This document shows, piece after piece, positions 1 through 11,368 of a stretch of DNA of 64,000 nt. This DNA is from Chamaecrista fasciculata (taxonomy: Eukaryota > Streptophyta > Magnoliopsida > Fabales > Fabaceae): the NCBI GenBank assembly GCA_003254925.1, contig QANZ01021377.1, positions 85,037 to 149,036 of the forward strand. The letters run 5' to 3'. How positions within the stretch are numbered: position 1 is the first letter of the stretch; every line of letters begins with the position of its first letter. The translations under genes were made by a program, and so were the position numbers. The notes beneath the pieces are model-generated. The model worked only from the letters and a program-made list of their open reading frames with translations, had not been told where the DNA came from and searched no databases.

Positions 1-938
1 TTGGGTATTGAACCTGTGAAGACATTTGTGTGGAGACTGAGATTTATTAGGCCTTTACCTTCACAAATTCCACTTGGGAATGACCCCATGAGATTGTTCT
101 GTGAGACATCAAGAGACACCAAGTTCTTAAGAGAAGACACCAAACCCCGAGGAATCTCACCGGTCAGATTGTTCTCCGAGATGTCCAAATGGGTCAAACT
201 AGTCAAACCCACAAAAGAATCTGGAATTCCGCCATGAAAGCCTGAGCTTTGTAGTAGAAGCTGCCTGAGGTTTCCAAGTTTGCCAATACCCTCTGGAATT
301 TCACTCAGCAAGTTTGGATTTTGAGACAAGTCAAGAACAGCAAGCTTGGTGAGATTCCCAAAAATAGAAGGTACATCACCTGATAGCGAATTACTTCCCA
401 TGTTAAGAACCTCAAGATTCTTGAGCTCACCCAAGCTTTCTGGGATGTCTCCTTCAATGTTGTTCCTGCTGAAATCAAGAACTCTCAAGGAAGCAAACTG
501 AGAAATCTGCAATGGGATGGTTCCCCAGATGAGATTATTACTGAGATTCAAAGTCTTCAAGGAACTACACTGAGAAAGATGAAGAGGGATGGGCTGGTTG
601 AAAAGATTATCAGCAAGATTAAGGTAAGAGAGATTTGGAAGGTCACATATTGAAGATGAGATATCCCCTGAAAGATTCAAGTTTTGAAGATTAATGGAAG
701 TAACAGAGAGTGAAGAAGAAGAAGCAGAGCAGGTGATTCCAGCCCAGGTACAAAAGTGGGTGGATGAAGTATTGGACCAGCTTGAAAGAGCCTTCCTTGA
801 GTCTTCAATGGAGGACTTGAAGGAGAGAAGCATATCAGCCTCTGAGGAAGACGATGATGAACCAAAATGGAAAAGTGTGAAGGAAACAGAGAGAAGAAGG
901 AATGGGTATATACAGGACGTAGTAGTAGTAGTAGCCAT
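1..938 (-). CDS. LRR receptor-like kinase (At5g06940 type), 5' part
   Basis: Read on the minus strand from the ATG at 938, the frame stays open to the window edge (312 codons); the rest lies outside. The protein starts with a hydrophobic secretion signal (about residues 1-32, including PFLLLSVSFTLFHF). An LRR N-terminal cap follows, with SSWSNTSS and a CTWAGITC Cys pair, then about nine plant-type leucine-rich repeats such as LEVLNMGSNSLSGDVP and LTHLDISENNLTGEIP. Order and wording (SSICDLPNLSYLNL, NLIWGTIP, GLTSLTHLD, SFPSGICEGKGLINLSLH) closely match my memory of Arabidopsis At5g06940, a 'probably inactive' LRR-RLK. In that family a transmembrane helix and a kinase-like domain follow, but neither is visible here. 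A role as a plasma-membrane receptor-like protein is inferred from the family; no ligand is known to me. The N-terminus is serine-rich (six serines after FHFG). Shorter plus-strand ORFs here are antisense shadows. Confidence 0.88.
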   Translation of the reverse strand, partial: MATTTTTSCIYPFLLLSVSFTLFHFGSSSSSSEADMLLSFKSSIEDSRKALSSWSNTSSTHFCTWAGITCSASSSSLSVTSINLQNLNLSGDISSSICDLPNLSYLNLADNLFNQPIPLHLSQCSSLKTLNLSNNLIWGTIPLQISQFASLRVLDFSRNNIEGDIPESLGELKNLEVLNMGSNSLSGDVPSIFGNLTKLAVLDLSQNPNLLSEIPEGIGKLGNLRQLLLQSSGFHGGIPDSFVGLTSLTHLDISENNLTGEIPRGLVSSLKNLVSLDVSQNNLMGSFPSGICEGKGLINLSLHTNVFTGSIP

Positions 939-993
939 GAGCTAAGTGTGTGTGCAAAGAGAGAGCTTTGCTTTGCGTTGCTTTCAATGCTCT

Positions 994-1002
994 CACTATA
1001 TA
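994..1002 (-). promoter_or_regulatory. Possible TATA box of the LRR kinase gene
   Basis: The minus strand reads GATATATAGTG here, about 56-64 bases upstream of the ATG at 938. This fits a TATA box with a very short 5' leader. It is the only TATA-like motif close to the start, but the region is AT-rich, so chance is possible. Confidence 0.35.
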
Positions 1003-1086
1003 TCAGTGAGTGAGAGTGTGAGACAGAGTGCGAAATGAGAATGTGACTCTTTGATTGAGAGTGGATGTCAATGAACGTTTATGAAT

Positions 1087-1545
1087 GATGGACCATTAAG
1101 AAAAGGGTCTACGTGCAATAACTCATCATGCCCATTGGGAATTTTCAGTAACAATTTTAAAACTTTTTCGGCAGAAATTTTATATTAAGGATCAATTTTA
1201 TTTTTAAATTTTTTTTCAGTTAATTTTTTTCTGAATATTTTATATTTTGATCAATTTTATCTTTTACTCTCATTTTAACCAAATATTAACGACAAAATCT
1301 ATGTAGTTAATAATTTATAATGTATAAATTATAGATAAAAAACTCAAATTTTAACACAAACTAAAAAGTATGATATAATTTATTCGTTAACTTATTAAAA
1401 TAAATTAATAAAAAATAAAATTAACTAAAATATAAAATATTAAAGACAAAGTTAAACGATGGACCATCAAGAAAAGGATCTAGGTGCAATAACTCATCAT
1501 GCCAATTACGAATTTTCAGTAACAATTTTAAAACTTTTTTTTTCA
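1087..1545. repeat. 82-bp direct repeats flanking a decayed foldback element
   Basis: A segment of about 82 bp at 1087-1168 (starting GATGGACCATTAAGAAAA) returns at 1458-1539 with a handful of mismatches. Between the copies, 1169-1457 is AT-rich and has inverted ends. Its core (CCAAATATTAACGACAAAAT near 1280, then a run around TATAATGTATAAATTATAGA) resembles the core of the element at 32645-33111. I read this as an old member of that family caught inside a local duplication. No gene is present. Confidence 0.5.
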
Positions 1546-2111
1546 GAAAAAAAAAAAGTAATTTGTTTTCCCACGTGAGTAATTAAATTTATGAATTTTT
1601 TTTTATATTTATGATATACAATTTTGTTTAAAAGTATTTTCATAACTTCTTCAATATAATTTATTTATACATTTCATTTTACTGGCAAATGTTTATATCT
1701 ATTAATTCATCCAATTTTTTCATAAAAAAACAATTCATTCAATTTAACATATATGCATGCTATTGTTAAAAGTAAACATTATTACTTAATTGTCTTTTAC
1801 TGATTAAATTTCTCATAAATCTGTTTCAGAATATTCTATTTATTTATCAAAATATATATCTTATTAAACTTGTTATATAGATTATAGTTAGAATGTCTAT
1901 GCATTTTGCATTTTAATTTTTCGGCCAAAAAAAAAGTTCACATTTTAATTTGAAAAATGTGTTTTTTCCTTCCTAGTTCTCCTTTTATCATACTGAGTTG
2001 TGTTTTCACCTTTTCGCGAGACCGCACAAGAATTGGTGCAGAGTTTTGTGCATTTCTAATTTTACACCCACACTGCTTTATCCTTTTATCTCTCTAGTCA
2101 CCACTTTAAAG

Positions 2112-2827
2112 CAAGGTTGTCAAAATTGTTTTTCCAGATAAACTCGGGAGAGGGGAGGTGAACTCGTAACGTAAACTCGTATCGTAAAATCATAAGAGTT
2201 TACATAAATAAAAAATAATAATATATAAAAATATATAAGTATTAAAACTTGAAATTCAAGTAAAATAATCAACTTTAAAGAGATAATAATATTCAATATC
2301 ATTTAATCCCTTATATAAAAATAAACTATTTAAGGACTAAATAGATTATATTTGTAAAAATAAGAGTTAAAAAATATATTCAATATTTAAGGACTAAATT
2401 GTAATTTTAAAATAAAATTAAAAAATAAAAAATAAATTCACCCATTTTCTTTTTCTAGGTTAGTGAAGAGGAAGAACTTTGTTCTTTGTGCAACCTCATC
2501 AACTCTCAAGTCAATATTTCGTGTTTTGCTCTACCATTGGCTTGCTTTCTTTCTCTGGAACCCCTTATCTTCCTCTTCTCCCTCTCAAATCACAAGGCAT
2601 AAACAAACAGTGCTGAAGGAGTGTAATGTTGACTTGCTGACAAGTTGTGGAAGACGTGACGCTAAACTCGTTTGTATCGTCCTAAAATTGCCTTTTCAAT
2701 CGAATTTACCCGTTTCTATCCGTGTTTGTTCATTTTTCGAGTCTACTTGAGACGTAACTAGAATAGCATGGGTGGAAACGTAAAAACATACGTTTTTACC
2801 GGTCAAAACGCGATTTTGACAACTATG
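2112..2827. mobile_element. Non-autonomous hAT-type transposon
   Basis: The ends are imperfect inverted repeats: left CAAGGTTGTCAAAATTG; right, read on the minus strand, CATAGTTGTCAAAATCG. The sequence CTTTAAAG lies immediately outside at 2104-2111 and again at 2828-2835. An 8-bp target duplication and termini starting with CA are typical of hAT elements. The 716-bp interior is AT-rich on the left, with a more balanced stretch at about 2455-2760 that holds a 95-codon ORF I do not recognise. No transposase domain is seen, so the element would need a transposase supplied in trans. The target duplication is itself palindromic, which slightly weakens it as evidence. Confidence 0.75.
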
Positions 2828-2835
2828 CTTTAAAG

Positions 2836-3635
2836 GTATATTTACTAATAATTACTTCCACCAAATCTCTCCAAAAGAAATCCAACATAGTTTCAGGCTT
2901 TCACCAAAGAAGACAATATGCCAAAAAAAAGAAAGCTGATTTTTCTTTATCAATCTCGACACCAAACCTGAATTTTCACCGGAAAGTAGAGGAGAAGATT
3001 GGTACAAGAGTCAAGAGGATGAGTTTTTCAACGATGTACATAGAATCCTAAGTAAGAAGAAGAGAAAGAGCAGAGGATTTGACTTTTTGCATGATGGAAA
3101 CAGAAGAAAAAAGGTGATTTAGGTTAAGAGTTAGGAGCGAAATGTACCTGTGGGTGCATTGAAGATGTTTGTTTGGATTTGTATTCAATTCAGCTTAACT
3201 TGTTCTTATTCTTACTGAGACCCTAAAAAATCCATGGCTATGGTCACATGGCCATTTTTTGTCAATTTCTGTCATTTAGTGGGGTCTCCCTCATTGACTG
3301 TCAGAAAAAACACACACCTTTTTGGCCTCTCCTTTCACTGTTTCCCGTTAAACTAGGTTCATGTTTTATCCTTAAAAAAATACGTCAAAATCATACAAAA
3401 AATTATATCAATTAACAATTGAGAAAATTTATTATTTATCTATTGAATTTATACTAAGTCAATAGATTAGTCCTTAAATAATCAAAATATGTAATTCAGT
3501 CTCTAAATTAATGTAATCACTAACGATTTGATTCATAGGTTAGATTCAAGATCCAACAAATAAAAATTCAATACAAAGAAACTAAAAAATATAAAATCAT
3601 GACCAAATGGTCAGTAAAGACCAATTTAAAAAATT
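2836..3635. other. Intergenic, nothing recognised
   Basis: AT-rich sequence with several short purine-rich stretches around 2890-3120. No open frame, RNA gene or repeat that I can support. Confidence 0.5.
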
Positions 3636-4014
3636 GGCAAAAGTAGTCTTTGGTACTCTAAAAAATATGTAGTCATTTTGTATCCTCAAAGTTCTTTTTT
3701 AAATTAATTGTACGTTCAAAGTATATGATCAATTTCAGTTGTAACCCAAAAATTTTCTCTTGTCAACTATACTCAAATGTTTTACATATGAGTCAATTGT
3801 ACTCCCAAATATCTCTCAATTTGAGGATACAATTGAAAAAAAAAATAAGGATACAATAATTGATAAAAAAAAGATTAGGAGTATAATTGGCTAACAAAAT
3901 TTGTGGGGGTATAACTAAAACTAACTTATACTTTAGAAGTATAATTGACAAAAAAAAAAATACTTTGAGAGTACAATTGAAAATGATACTTTATGATACC
4001 AAAAATACTTTTAC
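3636..4014. mobile_element. Foldback Mutator-like element (GGCAAAAGTA ends)
   Basis: The left end starts GGCAAAAGTAGTCTTTGGTA; the right end, read on the minus strand, starts GTAAAAGTATTTTTGGTAT. Most of the 379 bp can fold back on itself (repeated phrases meaning 'variable base, then CAATTGTAC' on the left and GTACAATTG on the right). Flanks TTAAAAAATT (3626-3635) and TTAAAATATT (4015-4024) look like a 10-bp target duplication with one mismatch. The terminal motif is shared with the elements at 30253 and 32645. It codes for nothing. Confidence 0.6.
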
Positions 4015-4137
4015 TTAAAATATTTTAGAGATCAAATCATTTTTAATTATAAGGGACAAATTAGTTTCTTCTTTCTTATTTCTTATGATCAGATGCTCTA
4101 TGGCTTTATAATTGATGAGCTCGACATTTCGAATTCC

Positions 4138-4340
4138 AAAATCAATACTTTAAAAAACTGACAAAGCTTAAAACGAGCTATATATATGAGGGGTTCAATC
4201 AGTTGAGTATAACGAGAGCCACACATGGTGGTGTGACTGTCTTCCCTTATCATATTTTGCATTCAGATACGAACACTATTATACTAAGACATTGTAATAT
4301 TTATTAAAAATCAATACTTTAAAAAACTGACAAAGCTTAA
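4138..4340. repeat. 34-bp direct repeat pair
   Basis: A 34-bp sequence beginning AAAATCAATACTTTAAAAAA occurs at 4138-4171 and again, apparently without mismatch, at 4307-4340. The 135-bp spacer is not repetitive. The origin is unknown; it may be a footprint of a rearrangement. Confidence 0.6.
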
Positions 4341-6751
4341 GGATCTGAAGACACCAATATGCCTTTTATTAAAAATAACAATCTGTAATATTTATTGGGT
4401 ATATATGTTCTCACCTGCTCCATTTATTATTTCGGGGATTTGATTCCATTCTGTTTTCTTTAAACTATAGATGGTTCACATTTACCATATTATAAAAAGT
4501 TATCCCTCAACATCTCCACTAAATACAATTATGAAAGACAAAAACTCTGATGTATATATGAACAATTAAACGATTTTATATTTGACGTCTTGAAGGTTTT
4601 AAAATTAATGATTAATTTATCCAAGTCACAAGATGTTAGGATGCTCTCATTTAATATTTCATTGAACAAAATTGATTAACTCTACATGTATGTTTTTTAT
4701 ATAAAAATGTTAACATTATTTGTTCACATGTATTTTTGTTGCAAGTACATTTATTTAAAACATTGTTAGATATTAGCATATTTATTAACTGTAAGTCTAA
4801 ACACGAAGTCTGTTAGACTTAACCCTATATATCAATAGAAGTGTCTATAAACTATTTTGATTTGTTAAATGGATTTTATATTTCAATTAGCAAAACCAAA
4901 AATTGGAATTATATTTGAATAAATTGTAATTTAAATATTTTGACCTTAAAAATAATATTTTTGCAATTTAATATTAAAAAGATCAAATTCTGAGAAATAA
5001 TAGCTGAAATATGTACTTACAATCAATCTTTATGTTAAGATATTAATTTATATTTATTGATAAATGTGTTTTTTTAATTAAAATATCAACAGTTAAGAGC
5101 AATGTCAATAAAATTTAACATTTTTTTAAAAAATATTTAACAAAATTTTTTTTTTCATAGCAGACTTTTTCGAACTTCTAACAAAAGATTGCAATAGTTT
5201 GATAATGATCGAGTGACATTGCTTCTTCGGCCCGAACCAAGTAGGCTTACAAAGTTGATAGTGCTCTCAAACCTACGATTGTTCAATTGTATCTTTATTT
5301 TTTTATTATTCTTTATCTCTCCTCTCGTCTTATCGTATGAGATACCACTCTAGAAGAGCTAAAATTCTAACCTTATGCTATGGCCCATGATCGTATTTCG
5401 TCCGAGATTAAAAAAAAAGATAAGTAATCTGTCTTTCCAAAGCCATGGTTCCACTAGCTAATTGTAATTATATATATCATCATAAGTATATACCTTTTAA
5501 TAATTAAAATTAAATAATTTGATTTAGAGGGTAGTTTTTTGGAAATGGAGAAGAAAAAAACAGAGGAATGAAAGAGAAGGAAAAGGCTTCTCGTGAATGA
5601 GTGGGATAAACGACAAGCGTATTATAAGACAAAGGTCCACTACACTCGTGCCCACGCCAAAGACCTTTTTGTAACTACACAAACATCAATAAAATCCGGA
5701 TTGTATAATAAAATTTCTCATTATAATAAAATAATGTCTGCTTCCTCCAATTATGCCATCCATTTCTAGCTTCCCAATCACTCACTCTGCTCGGTTTACA
5801 ACTTCAACTTCAATTCAGTAAAAAGAACCACTCTCGAATCTCTCATTTCACCAAAACGTACAATTTCAATATAAAACAGCATTATTGGTTGGATTCTAGT
5901 ATTCTACGATTATTTAATGTATGTAATTAACGAGATCGAGTGCGAGTAATCAATAATAACACTAGAATAACAGGATGGATGGAAGTGGAACTTCCAAAAT
6001 ATTTATATAGGAAAAACCAGAGGAAGAGAATAAATGAAAAGGTTAACTTTCGCTGTCAAAAGAAGATGAGATCTATAAAGTTGTTAAAAAGCATCAAAGA
6101 GTAGCAAAATTCAAATTATTAGCTCTTTCTTTTTTTCTGGGATTTCGATCACCCTCAACTCACTGTACAACGTCACGAGTCTAGCTAATACCTGCTAGTA
6201 CTATGCCTATGCCATCAAAACACGTACGTCAAATTTAATGTCATACCACCTTTCTTATTTTTTCCCCCTAAATAATTAAAAACTTGTAAGTATAATTAAA
6301 ACTCAGTTTAGAGAGAGGGGTTATGAAATTATGATTTATACTCCATTAGTCCATTGTATATTATATTATATGCATGGCTTCGAGACCATTTTCTTCAAAG
6401 TTGACTTTTCACGTATTGTTTAACGTGTAGCTGTAAAAAGGTGAAAACACTTTAGGGTGAAGGACGACGGACAACTATTACTGTTGCTAGATTCTTGCAG
6501 TGGTTTAGTGAAAAAGGTTAAAAAAAAAAAAAGGCAAGTAAGTGAAAAATAAAACAAAAAGAAAAAAAGAAGAAAATATAGAGAGGCGCGTCAGAAATCT
6601 GTTAGATTCTTCTGGTAGGGAGAACAGTGAATCTAAACAGAAGCACCCCAAAATAATAAGGATTAATGAATGAAGGAGCGGAAGCAGAAAGAAAGCAAGT
6701 GAAACAATATTATTTTAAAAAGAAGTAATTTATTATTTAATTTTTTAATTT
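4341..6751. other. Intergenic, nothing recognised
   Basis: AT-rich spacer. Purine-rich stretches at about 5545-5600 and 6515-6590 and short homopolymers are present. Open frames are short and have no recognisable protein content. No tRNA-like cloverleaf or transposon border was identified. Confidence 0.5.
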
Positions 6752-7270
6752 GGTCAAATGATCATTTTGTTCCTAAGTGTATATCCTAATATCTATTTTG
6801 GTCCTTTATATGTCAAAATGTTCAAACTGATCTTAAATGTTGGTAAAATGTTTTATTGTAGTCTCAAATTATTGAATAGGTGATATTTCTCTCGTTTCAA
6901 GTTCTGATATGATGAGTTTAAAGCTATGTATTATTCTTAGAAAATACTTTCTCTATCCATTTAGATTCGTCAGCAAATGAGGTCAAATATGTCCCGAAAG
7001 TAGACTGCTCATTTCATAGTCAATCAAGCGAAATTGATCATATCTTTCTTGTTTCAATTTTGAATGTGACAGATTCAGAGTTACGAATTACTCTTTACAA
7101 GTCTTTTGAACTTGAAAAATGAGAGATAAGAAAAATATGAAAAATTTCAATAATTTGATACCAAAATAAAACATTTTGCCAATATTTATGACCAATTTAA
7201 ACATTTTGAAAGATAAATAACTAAAATGAACATCAGGACATACATTTAGGACTAAGATAACCCTTGGACC
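6752..7270. mobile_element. Old foldback element with long inverted ends
   Basis: The first 130 bp or so (GGTCAAATGATCATTTTGTT onward) pair with the last 130 bp (minus strand GGTCCAAGGGTTATCTTAGT onward). The arms keep the same order of blocks and roughly 75-80% identity by eye. Flanks TTTTAATTT (6743-6751) and TTTAAATTT (7271-7279) could be a 9-bp target duplication with one mismatch. The interior resembles sequence at about 13020-13200 (shared phrase CATATCT followed by CAGAGTTA and TTACTCTT). No coding capacity. Boundaries are less certain than for the younger elements. Confidence 0.55.
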
Positions 7271-7536
7271 TTTAAATTTTTATACTGTTAATAATTTCGT
7301 CTCTGAATAATATAAATATATTATTTAATTTTTAATAATTACAAATGTTAATTAGTTAATTATTGGAGTGTTTCTTTGTAATCTAAATTTGTAACATGGT
7401 TGTTAAATGCACATATATCTCCATTAAATACTACATGTTAATATCATATAAAAAAAAGTGAGAAAAATGATTATAATGAGATTCAATCTCTATTATTTTT
7501 CTTTAATTTTTGTAGTTGCCGCATTTTGGGTTCAAG

Positions 7537-7614
7537 AAGTCCGTTACAATTAGGACTTTCTCAAAATATGAGTTGAAGTCTGTTACAATTAGGATTTTCT
7601 CAAAATATGAGTTA
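7537..7614. repeat. 39-bp tandem duplication
   Basis: Two adjacent 39-bp copies, 7537-7575 and 7576-7614, share the phrase GTTACAATTAGGA and end with CTCAAAATATGAGTT. They differ at about three positions, so the duplication is fairly recent. No function is evident. Confidence 0.75.
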
Positions 7615-9589
7615 CAAATGTAAGAAGAATGATCATAATGAGTCTAAGCCAAGTGTAAGTAGTAGTGCTTTAATTTAGATTTAGGTTTAATTTTTTAATT
7701 AATTAAAATATTAGAGTAACATTTAACATAATATGTCAATAACTAACATTCATTTTATCATATTAACTGAGAGATAACATCACTAAATAGTTAATGATTA
7801 TGAAAAATCAATTATTGAATTATCTATTTCTATTTTTCAAAACCTAAATCATTAGCCCAATAAAAATGAAGTGATTAAATAATAAATTTTTTCTCTTAAA
7901 AATATGTGTCCTCCAACATAAAATAAGTACATTAGCAATTTGGTGTAATTGGTACTAATATTCAATCTAGTGATCTACTGCTTTGACTTTTGCTCTGCAT
8001 AGTGTAATATGTCATTGTACTAGTCACGGACGAGTCATATCAGATGAAATGGAAGATATACAAGATATATAGCCTATAGGCCATGTTACTGCATAATCAC
8101 CTGCTACCAAAATCGATCTTCAGTTTCAATGTGCCATAATCAGTCAGGTCCACCCAACAAAGTCAGAACTCCGACCCCATCTTTTTTATTTTATTAAAAT
8201 TTGTGCTTTATTAGGTAATGAAGAGTCCATAATAATTCTTAGAAAAAGTAATTGAAAGATAATTATATATTTTTATATGTGTGTGAGTCTGTGTGTTGTT
8301 TTGGTGTATGCGATGAGAGAGGGGTTTTGTTTTTTGGCGCATCGATCATGGCGGTCAAAGGCATCAAGCAGTAGTGCGTGCCCTTTGGGGAATCATGATT
8401 TTCAATGCCACCGACCATAAAGCTGTCTTTATCATTTAGATTATATTTATGTATATGCCTTTTCATTGATATATCCATCTGCCTAGCTTTGAGTTTGGGA
8501 TAATGGCACAAAATAATTGCCTATTCTTCTTCAATTGAACAGCACTAATATTATTGAACACAGCTCATCCGAAAGTTAGTTTGATGAACATAATGGAAAT
8601 GGAAATTCTCATCAAGGACCTACGCTAGAGAAAACATCATGATTCTCATCAAGAACACTATTTAGTTGAGTAGAGTTTTGAAAAAGTGTGTACATATAAA
8701 TAGTGTTTTGGCGTATTTTGAAGTTGTCGATTTGGAAAAATGTGAACAAAAAAGAAAAGGCATCTTAAATCCCAAATGAAACTTTCAATAGTCAACTTGA
8801 TAATGAGGAAAAAAAGGTCAAAGTGTGGAGCATCCAAGAGGAAATAGTGTATATTGGAAATTAAAGTAGGCAGGTATCATATGTATGATGGGATGTGTGA
8901 TGAAATTTAGAATTGGGAAATTAAAAGGGGATATGATATATATAGAGAGAGAAAGGAAAGAGGAACATGGGTGTGTGTGTGGTTGTTTGCATTATAACGA
9001 GAGATGAGATTGATAAGAGTAAGAGAGTGTTGAGTGAGGTTTTTGTCTTTTAATAGAGAAAGGAGACAGGAGATGATGGGTGCGAGGAAAGGCCAAGGTT
9101 ACTATCAAAACATCACTTATTGCTTTGAAGAAACACATAAGGATCATGAAGCTAAGGAGGTAGCCAAAGGGACAACAATAATTAATGATATATAGTGAAT
9201 ACTATTACTTCTCCATTTTTCTTTTTCGATACCTAAGCCCCATCACACTCATCATACCTACATCGCTTTCTGGAGACGGTGGTGTGGTGGCCACGTCTCT
9301 CTTATATCTGCACCCTCCCTCATTTTCATCAATCTAACATTTTTACTTGTTTGGGAAATATAAGAATTGTAAAAACAAAATCAAATAATGATTAGTTCCA
9401 TGTCTTTCATGGGGTTTTACTAAAAGAAAATCGGATCCAGATTTACTTCATCACTCATAAGAATGAGATCAAATCCTCTAAAGATTCGATAAAGCTTTAG
9501 AATTTGGCTAACAAAAATTCTTTAAACGATCGAGACAAAATAAATGTGTTTTGCTTGATCTTACTTCGATTACATAAAAATATGTTGAT
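7615..9589. other. Intergenic, no supported gene
   Basis: Mostly AT-rich. A more GC-balanced island at about 8260-8520 carries an 82-codon minus-strand ORF (8263-8511) with phrases GGIENHDSPKGTHYC and PLTAMIDAPKNKTP, which I cannot place. A 40-codon plus-strand ORF starts at 9074 (MMGARKGQGYYQ) downstream of a purine-rich, TATA-like stretch at 8930-8970. Neither has recognisable homology, so neither is called as a gene. Confidence 0.4.
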
Positions 9590-10389
9590 TTAATTTTCGG
9601 GTAAATTACATAAAAGGGCCTTGTGGTTTAGCCCATTTTCAGATAGTGTCCTGTGGTTTAAAAAGTGTCAACTTGGGGGCTTGTGGTTTCCTCCGTTAGC
9701 AAATAGGGTCCCAGGTGGTTTTTTCAATCCAAATTCACAGAATTAAGTTAGAAAAAATTTTAAGATTGACTGTTTTGTGATTTGAGCATTTTTTCTATTA
9801 AAACAAACTTTAAAAAGGACTATATTGCAATTTTAACAAAAAAGCTACTGTAGGGATGGCAACGAATATGGATGTCAAAATGGGCCTAAGCCCGGCCCGA
9901 CCTGCCCGCTAAATGGACGGGCTTGGCATCAAAAAATAGGCCCGTTTAAAAAAACGGGCCTATATGGGGTGGCCCGTTTAGCCCGCGGGCTAAACGGGTA
10001 TGGGCGGGTCGGCCCGCAAGCTACCCGCATAATTTTTAAAATTTTATAAATATAATTCTTTTAAAGATATTTTATATATATTTTGTATAAATTTTTATCT
10101 AAATATTATTATTTATATGTTATCCTCTCATATTAATTTTAAAATTATAATTTTTCAAAAGACAAATCAATTTTTAGTAATAAAAAATAATTTTATATAT
10201 ATTTTATTTAATTANACTAACTAAAATAAATAAATAAAATTATGATTTATTTATATTTTAAATTTCTTTTTAAAATAAAACAATAAATATAAAGTAACTA
10301 AAAAATGATTATATATAAATATAATTAAATAATTATATAGAAGATATTAAATTGAATGTAAAATATAAAAATTAAATAAATAATAGGAT

Positions 10390-10848
10390 ATCGGATACCC
10401 TCACGGGGAAGAAGGGCGGAACTCCAGAAGTTCGTTTTTTCTGGGTTCGTGAACAACTCCGGAAGGACGGCGAGCGGTGGTTCGCGGCGGAGATCTGAGT
10501 TCATTTTTTCTGGATTCGTGAACAACTCAACAGAAGCTAGGTTCATGAACGTCGCCGGCGCTTTTCTGCGTTTGGAGCATTGGAGAAGACGCGTTTCAAA
10601 CTTCATTGTTCTTCGGCGGAGAGTGGCGAAGTGTGGCGAGTTCTGTACAGATTTGGTTGGCGGCGGACGTGGGTGTTTTCCGTTGGCGGCGGCTTCTTCT
10701 TCTTCCCCCTTCAAGTTTTTTGTTGTGCATTTTTTGGGTTTCTCTTGTGCATTTTTAGGTCGAGAACTTGCTTCAAAGAGAAGCAGGAAAAGGAGATGTT
10801 TAGAGTTGTTAATTGTTAATTTGAATGAAGGAAGAGATAACCAGCGAA
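10390..10848. other. GC-rich cargo block inside the MULE
   Basis: This stretch is clearly more GC-rich than the AT-rich DNA on its left. It contains a 30-bp near repeat at 10431-10460 and 10500-10529 (shared phrase TTCGTGAACAACTC) and open frames on both strands (plus 10449-11063, extending into the nested element). The composition looks like a captured host 5' exon or leader, as in Pack-MULEs, but I do not recognise a protein. The predicted peptide is arginine-, serine- and glycine-rich, so the coding status is unproven. Confidence 0.4.
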
Positions 10849-11368
10849 TAGAGGTGTACAAGGGCCGGGCCGGGTTTGTGTCCGGCCCGGTACAGACCCA
10901 GGTCGGGCCAGGCTGGGCCACCGGGTCCGTTCGGGGCCGTCTGGGCCAAATTTTTTTTAAAAAAAATATTTATTTATTTCATATGTTTTTTAACTTGTAT
11001 ATATTGATAAAACAATTAATTTTGGATCAATTTAATGATGCTTTTATTAATAAAGACATTTAATTTGACTTATTTGTTAAAAAATGTTAATTTAATTAAG
11101 ATTAAGTATATATTTTATGTATATTTTTAATATACAATTGATAAAAATAATAATAGATATGTATTTCTTACAATTAAAAAAATATTTAGTAGGATAAAAT
11201 ATAAATATGTATAGTAAAAATTTAAAATATATATATATATATATATTCTTTTAAATGAGAGTACCCCGGGCCGGGCCGGTCTAGGGACACTAGACCCGGC
11301 CCGAACACCATCGGGCCAGGCCTGGTCCACCGGGTTGTCGGGCCGGCCGGGTCTCTTGTCCACCCCTA
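10849..11368. mobile_element. Nested non-autonomous hAT element
   Basis: A 520-bp insertion starting TAGAGGTGTACAAGGGCC and ending (minus strand) TAGGGGTGGACAAGAGACC, so the terminal inverted repeats match at most positions. Exact 8-bp copies of CCAGCGAA flank it at 10841-10848 and 11369-11376. Subterminal regions are made of GGCCCGG/CCGGGCC repeats on both sides of an AT-rich centre, a pattern familiar from plant hAT MITEs. It codes for nothing. It lies wholly within the 9599-11677 MULE, so it inserted later. Confidence 0.87.

Noticed and set aside
694..945. Plus-strand Glu-rich 83-codon ORF
   Set aside because: It is the complement of the Ser-rich start of the LRR kinase, which has clear family homology.
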